Source: CAVVAE01 sp963746185
GTDB taxonomy: Bacteria; Actinomycetota; Actinomycetes; Propionibacteriales; Nocardioidaceae
Direction of reading: 5' to 3'
Length of the DNA: 64,000 bases
Assembly (NCBI GenBank): GCA_963746185.1
Contig: CAVVAE010000004.1
Coordinates: 1,426,001-1,490,000, forward strand
Under the pieces are notes generated by a model, which made no database searches, had not been told where the DNA came from, and saw only the letters and a list, made by a program, of their open reading frames with translations. Positions 1 to 7,989 of the stretch are shown here, piece by piece (within the stretch, counting starts at the first letter, position 1; the number at the start of each line of letters is the position of its first letter). Made by a program: the position numbers and the translations under genes.

Positions 1-2
1 GG

Positions 3-953
3 CACTACGCCGACGCGAACGCGATGGGCAACGCACTGATCGCTGCCGCCTGCGATGCCGGCGTTCGGATGACCTTGCTCGACACCTGTTACGTCTCGGC
101 CGGGTTCGGCGCGCCGGTCGAAGGAGTGCAGCGGCGATTCAGCGACGGCGACGCCGAGAGCTGGGCCGCGCGTGTTGGCGAGCTGAAGAGTGAGGGCGCC
201 GACAGCGGGACGGTGATCGGGGCAGCTATACATTCCGTTCGGGCCGTACCTCGCGAGCAGCTGGCGATGGTGAGCACCGCCCTGCCTGAGTCGCCGTTGC
301 ACGTCCATCTGTCGGAGCAGGTCGCCGAGAACGACGCGTGCAAGGCGGCCTACGGCCTGACGCCATCCGAACTGCTTGCCGAACACGGCATGGTGAGCGA
401 CCGGCTGTCGGCCGTGCACGCCACCCACCTGACCGCGCCTGACATCGCGCTGCTCGGCGGTGCTCGCAGCAACGTGTGTTTCTGTCCCACCACCGAACGC
501 GACTTGGCCGATGGCATCGGGCCGGCGCGTGAGCTCGTCGATGCTGGGGCGCGGTTGACACTGGGGTCCGACAGCCATGCCGTGATCGACCCGTTCGAGG
601 AGATGCGTGCGGTCGAGCTCGACGCGCGACTCGCCACCCAAGCGCGTGGACACTTCCAAGCCGCCGAGCTGCTTGCTGCTGCCACCGCCAACGGCCACGC
701 GTCGTTGGGCTTCCACGATGCCGGCCGCATAGCCGAAGGGCAGTGGGCGGATCTGGTGACCGTGGCGGTCGACTCTCCTCGCACCGCAGGGACCGGAGCG
801 GGTGTGAGGGAAGGGTCTGAGGAAATGCTGGTCTTTGCCGCCGGGTCTGCCGACGTCACGTCGGTGGTGGCCAGCGGCGTCCAGATCGACCTCGACCCGG
901 GTGGCGTTGGCGCGCGGTTGTCGCAGGCGATAGAAGCGGTGGTGGCGGACTGA
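3..953 (+). CDS. hutF: Formimidoylglutamate deiminase (5' end outside window)
   Basis: Hydrolyses N-formimidoyl-L-glutamate to N-formyl-L-glutamate and ammonia in the histidine-degradation branch that goes through formylglutamate. The frame is open from base 3 and codes for 316 residues, against about 450 for the family, so the N-terminal third lies upstream. Visible amidohydrolase features are the metal-site histidines in HVHLSEQ, the AVHATHL segment, and GSDSHAVIDPFEEMR, which holds the metal-binding Asp. The stop overlaps the hutI start (TGATG at 951-955), so the two genes are translationally coupled. The internal ATG at base 24 is not the real start. Confidence 0.9.
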   Translation, partial: HYADANAMGNALIAAACDAGVRMTLLDTCYVSAGFGAPVEGVQRRFSDGDAESWAARVGELKSEGADSGTVIGAAIHSVRAVPREQLAMVSTALPESPLHVHLSEQVAENDACKAAYGLTPSELLAEHGMVSDRLSAVHATHLTAPDIALLGGARSNVCFCPTTERDLADGIGPARELVDAGARLTLGSDSHAVIDPFEEMRAVELDARLATQARGHFQAAELLAAATANGHASLGFHDAGRIAEGQWADLVTVAVDSPRTAGTGAGVREGSEEMLVFAAGSADVTSVVASGVQIDLDPGGVGARLSQAIEAVVAD

Positions 954-2122
954 TGGTCAGTGTCGTGATCGACAACGTCGGGGAGCTCGTCACCAACAAC
1001 CCGGATATCGGCGACGGGACGCTCGGCGTGGTGCGCGACGCAGCTGTTGTGCTCGACGGCGACAAGGTGGCCTGGGTAGGCGCGAGGTCATCAACGCCCG
1101 CTGCCGATGAGCTCATCGACGCCGGAGGCGCCGCGGTGATTCCCGGGTTCGTCGACAGTCACGCACACCTCGTCTTCGCCGGCGACCGGGCAGCAGAGTT
1201 CGCTGCGCGAATGGAGGGCCGGTCGTACTCCGCCGGCGGGATCCAGACCACCGTCGCGGCTACTCGACAGGCCACCGACGAGGCGTTGACCACGAACGTG
1301 GCCAGGCTTGTCAGCGAGATGGCGACCCAGGGCACGACCACGGTCGAGATCAAGTCGGGATATGGGCTGACGGTTCTCGACGAGGCCAGGAGCCTGGCGA
1401 TTGCGGCCGACTTCACCCGTGAGACGACGTACCTCGGCGCCCACATCGTGCCGCAGGAGTTCGCCGACGACGTCGCGGGCTATGTCGAGCTGGTCACCGG
1501 CCCGATGCTGGAGGCGTGCAGACCACACGCCCGGTGGATCGACGTCTTCTGCGAGACCGGGGCCTTCGACGCCGACCAGGCTCGAGCGATCCTGGCGGCG
1601 GGTACGACGGTGGGCCTGCAACCTCGGATCCACGCCAACCAGCTCGGCCACGGTCCGGGGATTTCGGTGGCGTGCGAGATGGGCGCGGCGTCCGCAGACC
1701 ACTGCACGTTTGCCACTCCCGAAGATCTCGCGAACCTCGCTGGCGCTGGGGTGGTGGCGACGTTGCTGCCCGGCGTCGAGTTCTCCACCCGGTCGCCCTA
1801 TCCGGATGCCCGGGCCATGCTCGAAGCAGGTGTCACGGTGGCGTTGGCGACCGACTGCAACCCAGGTTCGTGCTACACGTCGTCGATGCCGTTATGCATC
1901 GCGTTGGCGGTGCGCGAGATGCGGATGACTCCCGCTGAGGCGTTGTGGTCAGCCACCGCTGGTGGGGCGGCGGCACTGCGTCGCGACGACGTCGGGCACC
2001 TCGGAGTTGGGGCGAGAGCCGACCTGGCTGTGTTGGCCGCGTCGTCGTACATCCATCTGGCGTACCGACCTGGGGTTCCCCTCGTGAGCGCCGTGTACGT
2101 CGCCGGCCGCCGCCTCGTCTGA
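953..2122 (+). CDS. hutI: Imidazolonepropionase
   Basis: Hydrolyses the ring of 4-imidazolone-5-propanoate to give N-formimidoyl-glutamate, the substrate of hutF upstream. The length of 389 residues is normal. Motifs are DSHAHLVFAGDRAAEF (metal-site HxH followed by the substrate-binding region), EIKSGYGL, HANQLG, and ATDCNPG near the C terminus. The ATG overlaps the hutF stop, which places both genes in one hut operon whose beginning lies outside the window. A strong inverted repeat follows the stop and separates it from the convergent exporter gene. Confidence 0.95.
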   Translation: MVSVVIDNVGELVTNNPDIGDGTLGVVRDAAVVLDGDKVAWVGARSSTPAADELIDAGGAAVIPGFVDSHAHLVFAGDRAAEFAARMEGRSYSAGGIQTTVAATRQATDEALTTNVARLVSEMATQGTTTVEIKSGYGLTVLDEARSLAIAADFTRETTYLGAHIVPQEFADDVAGYVELVTGPMLEACRPHARWIDVFCETGAFDADQARAILAAGTTVGLQPRIHANQLGHGPGISVACEMGAASADHCTFATPEDLANLAGAGVVATLLPGVEFSTRSPYPDARAMLEAGVTVALATDCNPGSCYTSSMPLCIALAVREMRMTPAEALWSATAGGAAALRRDDVGHLGVGARADLAVLAASSYIHLAYRPGVPLVSAVYVAGRRLV

Positions 2123-2136
2123 CCCCACAACCAGGG

Positions 2137-2184
2137 TTCGTCCGACTGGGGCAGACCTGGATGGTCCGCGCCCAGTCGGACGAA
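2137..2184. terminator. Bidirectional terminator-type inverted repeat
   Basis: A perfect 14-bp inverted repeat, TTCGTCCGACTGGG (2137-2150) and its complement (2171-2184), with a further GACC/GGTC pairing inside the loop. It sits between the convergent hutI and MMPL genes. There is no U tract, as is common for actinobacterial terminators. Confidence 0.7.
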
Positions 2185-2201
2185 TCGGGTGGAGTAGGGG
2201 A

Positions 2202-4313
2202 CTAGCCGCCGACCAGCACGCGTTCCTCGTCGCGGAGCTCGTCGGGGTCGATGTCGGGCTTCTTGCCCAACTCACTCGGCCACCACATGTGCCGACCGAT
2301 ATCGAGGTTGAGCGCCGTCACCAGGACGGAGCGCACGATAAGCGTGTCGAGCAGAACGCCCAGCGCCACAGCGAAGCCGAGCTCCGCCAAGAACACCATC
2401 GGGATCGTGCCGAGGGCAGCGAAGGTGCCCGCCAGCACCAGGCCGGCCGAGGTGATCACGCCTCCTGTCGAGGACAGCCCGATCAAGGCGCCACGCCGAG
2501 TCCCGTACTTCAGAGCCTCCTCCCGGACACGACTCATCAAGAAGATGTTGTAGTCGATGCCCAAAGCGACGAGGAACACGAAGACGAACAGTGGGAAGCC
2601 GGCGTCTGCTCCGCCGAAGCCGAAGACGTGCTTGAAGAAGATGGCGCTGATCCCCAGCGCAGCACCGAAGCTCAACACCACGGTGGCCATCAGGATCAAT
2701 GGCGCCAGCACAGCCCTCAGCAGGATCGCGAGGATGAGGAAGACGACGAGCAGCACGATCGGGATGATCAGCTTGTTGTCAGCTTCAGCCGCGGACAAAG
2801 TGTCGGCAAAGATGGCGCTGTCACCGCCGACCACGGCGTCTGCACCGGGTACGGCGTGGACGGCGTCACGCGCCTGCTCGACAATATCTTGCGCCTCCTC
2901 GGAGTCCGCGCCAACGGTCAACGTACCTTCGATGAGTGCGAGGCCATCCTTCTCGACCGGCTCGCTCACCTGTGCCACGTCGTCGACGCTGCCTAGTGCG
3001 TCGCTGACCTCACTGGCCTGGTCTGCATTGCTGATCACGACGAGTGGCTGCGCGCCGCCCGCGTCGAAGTGCTTCGCGTAGACCTCTTGCCCCACGATCG
3101 ACTCGGGCTTGCTGACGAAGCTGTCCTCGTAGGTCAACCCCTTGGCGTCGAGCTGTGTCATCCCGAGCGTCAGGGCCGCGAGGATCACCGAGGTCACCAC
3201 CCAGACGCCACGGGGGCGGATGGAGATCCGCTGACCCAGGCGTGCCCAGAAGCCGTCGACGGTGTGGTCCTCCGAACCGTAGTGCGGTGTCAGCGGCCAG
3301 AAGATGAATCGGCCGAAGATCACCAGGAGTGCCGGCAGCAGGGTCAGCATGGCAAGCATGCCGACGCCGATGCCGATAGCCAGCACAGGACCCATGCCGG
3401 CGGTGGAGTTCAGCTCGGCGAGGGCGAGACACAACATGCCGATCACGACCGTGGTGCCGCTGGCCACGATGGCAGGTCCGGCGCGATGCAGTGCCAGAGC
3501 CATCGCCTCGTGGCGATCCTCATGTGTACGGAGTTCTTCCCGATATCGCGCCACGAGGAGCAACGCATAGTCGGTCCCTGCACCAAACACCAGCACCGCC
3601 AGGATTCCCGTGGTCTGGGCGTTGACGGTAATGACATCGCCCTTGGCAAGCAGATAGATGATGCCCTGCGCAGCAGTCAGCGCAATTCCCGCCGAGAGCA
3701 GGGGGAAGAGCCACAGGATCGGGCTCCGGTAGGTGATGAGCAGCAAGACGATGACGACGATCCCGGCCGCGACCAGCAGCCGACCGTCGATGCCTGCGAA
3801 CGCCTCGGCAAAGTCCCCGTTGACGCCGCCAGGCCCGGTCACGTACACCGACAGGTCGCCATCGCCATCGCCAACGACGTCGCGAATGTCAGGGATGACT
3901 TCGGCCAGTGCGTCCCAACCGGCTTCGCCGATCGTAATGGGCACAATCACCTGGAGCGCTTCGTTGTCCTCAGACTCGATCGGCCCCTGGACCTGGTCGT
4001 CGATGACGTACTCGATGTCCTTGATGGCCTCGGCATTGTCGGCTGCGAGCTGCTGGTCCTCGGCTGTGACGCCACCTGGCCGCTCGTAGACGATCACGGC
4101 AGGAATGACGTCCGTGTCCTGGAAGTTCTCCTGCAGATTGAGGGTCTTGGTGGACTCGGCGCTTGCCGGCAGCCACGACGACGTCTCGTTGTCCTCGACA
4201 CTCGTCAGTTTGCCCGCCAGCGGGCCTGCAACCGCAACGACCACGATCCAAAAGACCAGGACAGCCCACTTCGTCCTCCGACCGGTCAGCTTGCCGGCGA
4301 TCTGCCTATGCAT
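2202..4313 (-). CDS. MMPL family RND-type exporter 1
   Basis: Predicted inner-membrane transporter of 703 residues with the two-fold MMPL layout: an N-terminal TM helix (about residues 17-35), an extracytoplasmic domain to about 175, a block of TM helices, and then a repeat of this arrangement. The proton-relay Asp-Tyr pairs are visible as GAGTDYALLLVARYREE (near residue 248) and GIDYNIFLMSRVREE (near 580). Family members export lipids, siderophores or drugs; the substrate here cannot be read from sequence. The gene has its own promoter at 4350-4378, overlapped by an operator nearly identical to the one between exporter 2 and the MarR-type regulator, so both exporters are probably controlled by that regulator. 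Confidence 0.88.
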   Translation of the reverse strand: MHRQIAGKLTGRRTKWAVLVFWIVVVAVAGPLAGKLTSVEDNETSSWLPASAESTKTLNLQENFQDTDVIPAVIVYERPGGVTAEDQQLAADNAEAIKDIEYVIDDQVQGPIESEDNEALQVIVPITIGEAGWDALAEVIPDIRDVVGDGDGDLSVYVTGPGGVNGDFAEAFAGIDGRLLVAAGIVVIVLLLITYRSPILWLFPLLSAGIALTAAQGIIYLLAKGDVITVNAQTTGILAVLVFGAGTDYALLLVARYREELRTHEDRHEAMALALHRAGPAIVASGTTVVIGMLCLALAELNSTAGMGPVLAIGIGVGMLAMLTLLPALLVIFGRFIFWPLTPHYGSEDHTVDGFWARLGQRISIRPRGVWVVTSVILAALTLGMTQLDAKGLTYEDSFVSKPESIVGQEVYAKHFDAGGAQPLVVISNADQASEVSDALGSVDDVAQVSEPVEKDGLALIEGTLTVGADSEEAQDIVEQARDAVHAVPGADAVVGGDSAIFADTLSAAEADNKLIIPIVLLVVFLILAILLRAVLAPLILMATVVLSFGAALGISAIFFKHVFGFGGADAGFPLFVFVFLVALGIDYNIFLMSRVREEALKYGTRRGALIGLSSTGGVITSAGLVLAGTFAALGTIPMVFLAELGFAVALGVLLDTLIVRSVLVTALNLDIGRHMWWPSELGKKPDIDPDELRDEERVLVGG

Positions 4314-4349
4314 GGTGTGATTCCCCTCCCGAAGACTTTCGTGGATGCG

Positions 4350-4378
4350 AAAGTACTCACGCGACCTAAAATCGTCAA
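4350..4378 (-). promoter_or_regulatory. Promoter of MMPL exporter 1
   Basis: Read on the minus strand: -35 TTGACG (4373-4378), a 17-nt spacer, and -10 TACTTT (4350-4355), placing transcription start about 25-35 nt before the ATG at 4313. The -35 end overlaps the operator at 4378-4400. The same arrangement recurs upstream of exporter 2. Confidence 0.7.
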
Positions 4379-4400
4379 CTTAGTTAATGATCAACCAAGT
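4378..4400. promoter_or_regulatory. MarR-type operator, copy 1
   Basis: Inverted repeat ACTTAGTT-aatgatc-AACCAAGT (7 of 8 positions pair). It is almost the same as the perfect operator at 6832-6854, including the identical 7-nt centre. The wider block 4348-4414 matches 6802-6868 over 67 bp, so the whole promoter-operator region appears to have been duplicated. Confidence 0.7.
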
Positions 4401-4477
4401 GAAATCATGGCGAAGTCGCGAAGCAACCTGGGGTGCGCCTCGTCACCTACCGGGACGTCGCGGCTGGGGCCTCTGCA

Positions 4478-6685
4478 TCAGACCCCCACCTGGCCCACCG
4501 GGCGGGCGTCCAGATCATCCGGTTCGTCCGGGGGACTGCCCGGCTCGTCTGAAGGACCGTTGGAGCGAGAAGGGCCGGGTGGGAGGGGTGGAAGGGGTGA
4601 AGGCTCGACCCGGAGCAGTCGTGCGAGCCACACCGGAAGCCACCAGTTCCATCGACCGAACGTCGTGACGAGAGCAGGTACGAGCAGCGCACGAACGATC
4701 GTGGCGTCGATGAGGATGCCAACGCCCAGTGCCGTCCCGAGCACCTTGATGTCGGTCCCTGGCGCCGATGCCAACGCCGCGAAGGCGAAGAACAGAATCA
4801 GCGCAGCAGACGTGACAAGTCGGCCAGTTCGGCCAATCCCGGTGATGACCGCCGTATTTGTATCGCCCGTTGCGTCGTACTCCTCGCGCATGCGGGCAAG
4901 GATGAACACCTCGTAGTCCATGGACAGCCCGAAGAGGAAGGCGAAGATGAGCACGGGCAACCAGAACGTGATCGCTCCCGTTGCAGCGACGCCGAAGATC
5001 GCCTCTGAACCGTGTCCCTCCTGCCAGAAGAAGACCACTGCCCCGAAGACGGCGGCGAGCGACAGCAGATTGAGCACCACGGCCTTGATGGGCAGGATCA
5101 GCGATCGGAACGTGCGGACCAGGAGCACGAACGTGATCAGGGCGATCAGCGCCAGCACATACGGGAACTTGTCATAGACCGCGCTGAAGTAGTCCTCGAC
5201 CGTCGCTCCGAGGCCGGTCACGCCAACATCTCCGTCGACCGCCCCTTCGACGGCTGACCTGATCTCCGCGACGAGATCCGTGCCGGAGCTGTCGACCGTG
5301 ACGTCCTCGGGGAGTACGTCGACAACGGCCAGGCCATCCTTGGTGCTGCCGACGACGGACATCTGGACCCCGTCGACTTCCCGTGCTGCGTCGGCCGCCG
5401 CCTCAGCTTCGCCCGTGGGTACGAGCACCTCTATGGGCGTGAGAATCCCCTCACCGACGCCACCTTCGCGCAGAGTCTGCAACGCCTCGTACCTCGGCCC
5501 GCTTTGCGCCTGCGACTCCACGCCTGACTGGCCGATCTTCAGACTGAACACGGGGATGATGAGGATGGCGAGAATCGCGAGCGCTGCTGTGGTGGCGACG
5601 AAGCGGTGCGCGACGATGAGCCGCGCCCAGGCTGTCCAGCCGCGGGATGCCTTGCCTTCGTGGCGGATACGTGGGACGTCGATACGCGGACCGATGCTCG
5701 ACAACAGCGCCGGTAGCAAGGTGAGCACAACAGACACGGAGACAAGCGGAATCAACATGCCGCCGATTCCCATACTGCGAAGGAACGGTACGGGGACGAC
5801 GAGGAGTGCGACCAGGCTGATGGCCACGGTCACCCCCGAGGCCAAGACGGCGTGCCCCGCGGTCTTCATCGCCACGATGACGGCTTCTTCGTTGTCACGC
5901 CCGTGCGCTCGCTCTTCCCGCCAACGTGACACGAGGAGCAGCGAGTAGTCGATCGCCACCCCCAAGCCGATCAGGGCAATGAGGAACTGGACGATGACGC
6001 TGACGTCGCTGAACGTCGTCAGCCCCAGGACCAGCATGAATGTCGTCAGGATCGACACGGCAGCGATAAGCATGGGAAGAAATGCCAGGAACGACGCGTA
6101 GACGAAGATCAACACCAGAAGCGCCCCTGCCGCGCCGAAGAGCGTCTCGACAAGCACGCTGGGCCCTTCGGTGTCGCCGCCGGCGGCGAGCAGCCCGTAC
6201 GACGTCAGGCCACTCTCGAACCCTTGGCTCTCGGCCGCCTTGGCGAGGGCAGGGTCGAGATCCTCTTCGATGTAGGGGCCGAACTGCACGGGGATCGGAG
6301 CCTGAATGAGGGCGTACGTCGTCCTGCCGTCGTCGGTGATGAAGCCTTCGTCGCCAGTGCTGTCGAACGTGACGATTCGGAGTTGCACGTCCTTCACGCT
6401 GGCGACGCCGGCATCGAAGACCTGCGTGATGGCTTCCTGGTTGTCCTGGACGGTCTCGCCCTCAGGCACGGTGACGACGGCAACGTAGGTGTCGAAGGTG
6501 CTGACCCCGAACGTCTCGATGAGCTGCTGCTCGGCATCGTCGCCGGGCTGACCAGGCAACGAGAAGTCGAGCGACAGCCGGTCGCTGAGCTGGCTGGCGG
6601 AGAACATTCCGCCAAGGAAGAGCACCGCCCAGACGGCGCTGACGATGCGACGGTGATGCATGACGAGTCGGGCCAAGCGCTCCAC
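4478..6685 (-). CDS. MMPL family RND-type exporter 2
   Basis: A second MMPL transporter, 735 residues, with the family's two-fold arrangement of a single TM helix, an extracytoplasmic domain and a TM block. Relay Asp-Tyr motifs are GVAIDYSLLLVSRWREE (near residue 246) and GLSMDYEVFILARMREEYD (near 590). The C-terminal tail is rich in Pro, Ser and Asp. The GTG start at 6685 follows AGGAG at 5 nt spacing. Its -35/-10 pair (6804-6832) and operator (6832-6854) are shared with the divergent double-MarR gene. It is not a recent copy of exporter 1: the motifs align but the extracytoplasmic domains look quite different. The substrate is unknown; lipid or drug export is the usual role. Confidence 0.88.
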   Translation of the reverse strand: MERLARLVMHHRRIVSAVWAVLFLGGMFSASQLSDRLSLDFSLPGQPGDDAEQQLIETFGVSTFDTYVAVVTVPEGETVQDNQEAITQVFDAGVASVKDVQLRIVTFDSTGDEGFITDDGRTTYALIQAPIPVQFGPYIEEDLDPALAKAAESQGFESGLTSYGLLAAGGDTEGPSVLVETLFGAAGALLVLIFVYASFLAFLPMLIAAVSILTTFMLVLGLTTFSDVSVIVQFLIALIGLGVAIDYSLLLVSRWREERAHGRDNEEAVIVAMKTAGHAVLASGVTVAISLVALLVVPVPFLRSMGIGGMLIPLVSVSVVLTLLPALLSSIGPRIDVPRIRHEGKASRGWTAWARLIVAHRFVATTAALAILAILIIPVFSLKIGQSGVESQAQSGPRYEALQTLREGGVGEGILTPIEVLVPTGEAEAAADAAREVDGVQMSVVGSTKDGLAVVDVLPEDVTVDSSGTDLVAEIRSAVEGAVDGDVGVTGLGATVEDYFSAVYDKFPYVLALIALITFVLLVRTFRSLILPIKAVVLNLLSLAAVFGAVVFFWQEGHGSEAIFGVAATGAITFWLPVLIFAFLFGLSMDYEVFILARMREEYDATGDTNTAVITGIGRTGRLVTSAALILFFAFAALASAPGTDIKVLGTALGVGILIDATIVRALLVPALVTTFGRWNWWLPVWLARLLRVEPSPLPPLPPGPSRSNGPSDEPGSPPDEPDDLDARPVGQVGV

Positions 6686-6803
6686 AAAGACTCCTGCAGG
6701 TCTGGACAGCGCTGGGATAGCGCTATCTCTTCGTACATGTCAGCTGCGACGCCGCACGGAGTCGTTGGGTGCATTCGTGCTTCTTGCCCCCGTGTCCTGT
6801 GCG

Positions 6804-6832
6804 AACGTACTCACGCTAGCCAAAACCGTCAA
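6804..6832 (-). promoter_or_regulatory. Promoter of MMPL exporter 2
   Basis: Minus strand: -35 TTGACG (6827-6832), 17-nt spacer, -10 TACGTT (6804-6809). Its layout is the same as at 4350-4378. A leader of about 110 nt precedes the GTG at 6685. Confidence 0.7.
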
Positions 6833-6854
6833 CCTGGTTAATGATCAACCAGGT
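6832..6854. promoter_or_regulatory. MarR-type operator, copy 2
   Basis: A perfect 8-bp inverted repeat, ACCTGGTT-aatgatc-AACCAGGT, between the divergent exporter 2 and double-MarR genes. It touches the exporter -35 box, and TAAAAT at 6854-6859 could serve as a -10 for the regulator gene on the plus strand. Binding here could repress both directions. Confidence 0.75.
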
Positions 6855-6917
6855 AAAATCATGGTGAACCTCAGGGCGAACCCTGAAGGCGTGAACCCCA
6901 AGGAGGAGGTGGGCGGC

Positions 6918-7781
6918 GTGGCGACAAGGCCATCGGCACCACCTCTTGCGCAACTCACGGGGTTTCTGTTGCGGCGCGCCTACGTCAAGGCTGCTGCCTG
7001 CGCCCAAGCGTGCATCAGTGTCGACGACACGCACATCCGCGAGGTAGCGATCTTGTCGATCGTGGCCGAACGCGGCTCGCTGTCGCAACGGAGTCTGGCC
7101 GACCTGACCCAGGTCAACCAGACGACGATCGTCAAGCTGATCGACTCGCTCGAACGCAAGGGCTGGGCCCGGCGCGAACGCAATCCCGACGATCGCCGCT
7201 CTTACGCGCTTCACCTGACCGAAGCCGGCGAACAAGCACTCGCTGAGTTCCAGCACGACCTCGATCGCGGCGAGCAAGCCCTGACCGGATCCCTCACCGA
7301 CAAGCAGCGCAAGCGGCTGCAGAAGCAGCTTCGAGAGCTGCTCGAGAACAAGGACTCGACGGCTCTCGGCTCGCTGTCGGACCGCACCGGCTTCCTGGTC
7401 GCGCAGGCGCATCGGCAAGTACGCGGATGGGCGATCAAGGAGTTGGAGCCGCTCGGGCTCGACCCGCGGGACTTCGGGGTGCTGTCGACGCTCGGCCGTG
7501 AACAGCCGTGCTCTCAGAACCACCTGGCGCACCAGCTCGGAGTCAGCCCGCCCGCTGCCTTGATGTTTGTCGATGAGCTTGAAGAGTCCGGCTTGGTGAG
7601 CAAGGAACGCAATGCCGAAGACCGGCGCTTCTACGACCTGACCCTGACACCCGAAGGCCGCCGCTCGCTGGCCGCGGCAGCCAAGGCCGCCGAGGAGGTC
7701 CAGGCCAGGATCGTCGCCCGCTTGGGGGAGCGGGGTGATGCTGAGCTCCAGCGGCTGCTCAACCACGTCATCGAGTCCTGA
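6918..7781 (+). CDS. Tandem double-MarR-domain transcriptional regulator
   Basis: A 287-residue protein holding two complete MarR winged-helix domains in one chain. Domain 1 (about residues 15-140) has the recognition-helix stretch SLSQRSLADLTQVNQTTIVK and the wing NPDDRRSYALHLT. Domain 2 (about 150-285) has CSQNHLAHQLGVSPPAALM and the wing NAEDRRFYDLTLT. Typical MarR proteins are about 150 residues and work as dimers; this looks like a covalent dimer. The GTG start at 6918 is chosen because AAGGAGGAGGT (6900-6910) sits 7 nt upstream; the frame is open further upstream, but across the operator. Probable repressor of the two MMPL exporters and of itself, inferred from the shared inverted repeats. 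Confidence 0.88.
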   Translation: MATRPSAPPLAQLTGFLLRRAYVKAAACAQACISVDDTHIREVAILSIVAERGSLSQRSLADLTQVNQTTIVKLIDSLERKGWARRERNPDDRRSYALHLTEAGEQALAEFQHDLDRGEQALTGSLTDKQRKRLQKQLRELLENKDSTALGSLSDRTGFLVAQAHRQVRGWAIKELEPLGLDPRDFGVLSTLGREQPCSQNHLAHQLGVSPPAALMFVDELEESGLVSKERNAEDRRFYDLTLTPEGRRSLAAAAKAAEEVQARIVARLGERGDAELQRLLNHVIES

Positions 7782-7895
7782 CGTCGGCCCGGTCGAGGGG
7801 TCCGCGCTAGCCCTGAACCAGGCGTCGTACGTCCAGGAAAATATTGCTCTGACCGGGAAGTTTTCCCGAAAATGAGCGTTGTACCTGACGTAAGA

Positions 7896-7916
7896 CTTGA
7901 GTGCGATCGACTCAAC
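7896..7916. promoter_or_regulatory. HAIR operator of the dnaK operon
   Basis: CTTGAGT-gcgatcg-ACTCAAC matches the HspR-binding HAIR consensus CTTGAGT-N7-ACTCAAG at 13 of 14 fixed positions. It lies about 75 bp before dnaK, and hspR is the fourth gene of the operon, so this is the expected autoregulatory site. Confidence 0.85.
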
Positions 7917-7946
7917 TTTTTGAGATCGAGGCACGCTACGGTAAAA

Positions 7947-7967
7947 CTTGAGCCCGCAAGGCTCATC
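7947..7967. promoter_or_regulatory. Degenerate second HAIR-like site
   Basis: CTTGAGC-ccgcaag-GCTCATC keeps the HAIR spacing but only the left half is well conserved. It lies in the dnaK leader, 22 bp before the start, and may be a weaker second HspR site. Confidence 0.4.
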
Positions 7968-7989
7968 TTTCGTGAAAGGTATGACCACC

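Noticed and set aside
2137..2184. Third member of the ACTTGTCAGGG hairpin family
   Set aside because: The architecture is the same (long perfect arms, about 20-nt loop, gene end) but neither arm nor loop sequence is related.
3069..4916. 615-codon open frame on the plus strand
   Set aside because: It runs antisense across the first MMPL gene and into the second. Its composition (Gln/Asp/His/Arg-rich, no domain) is typical of a GC-rich shadow frame.
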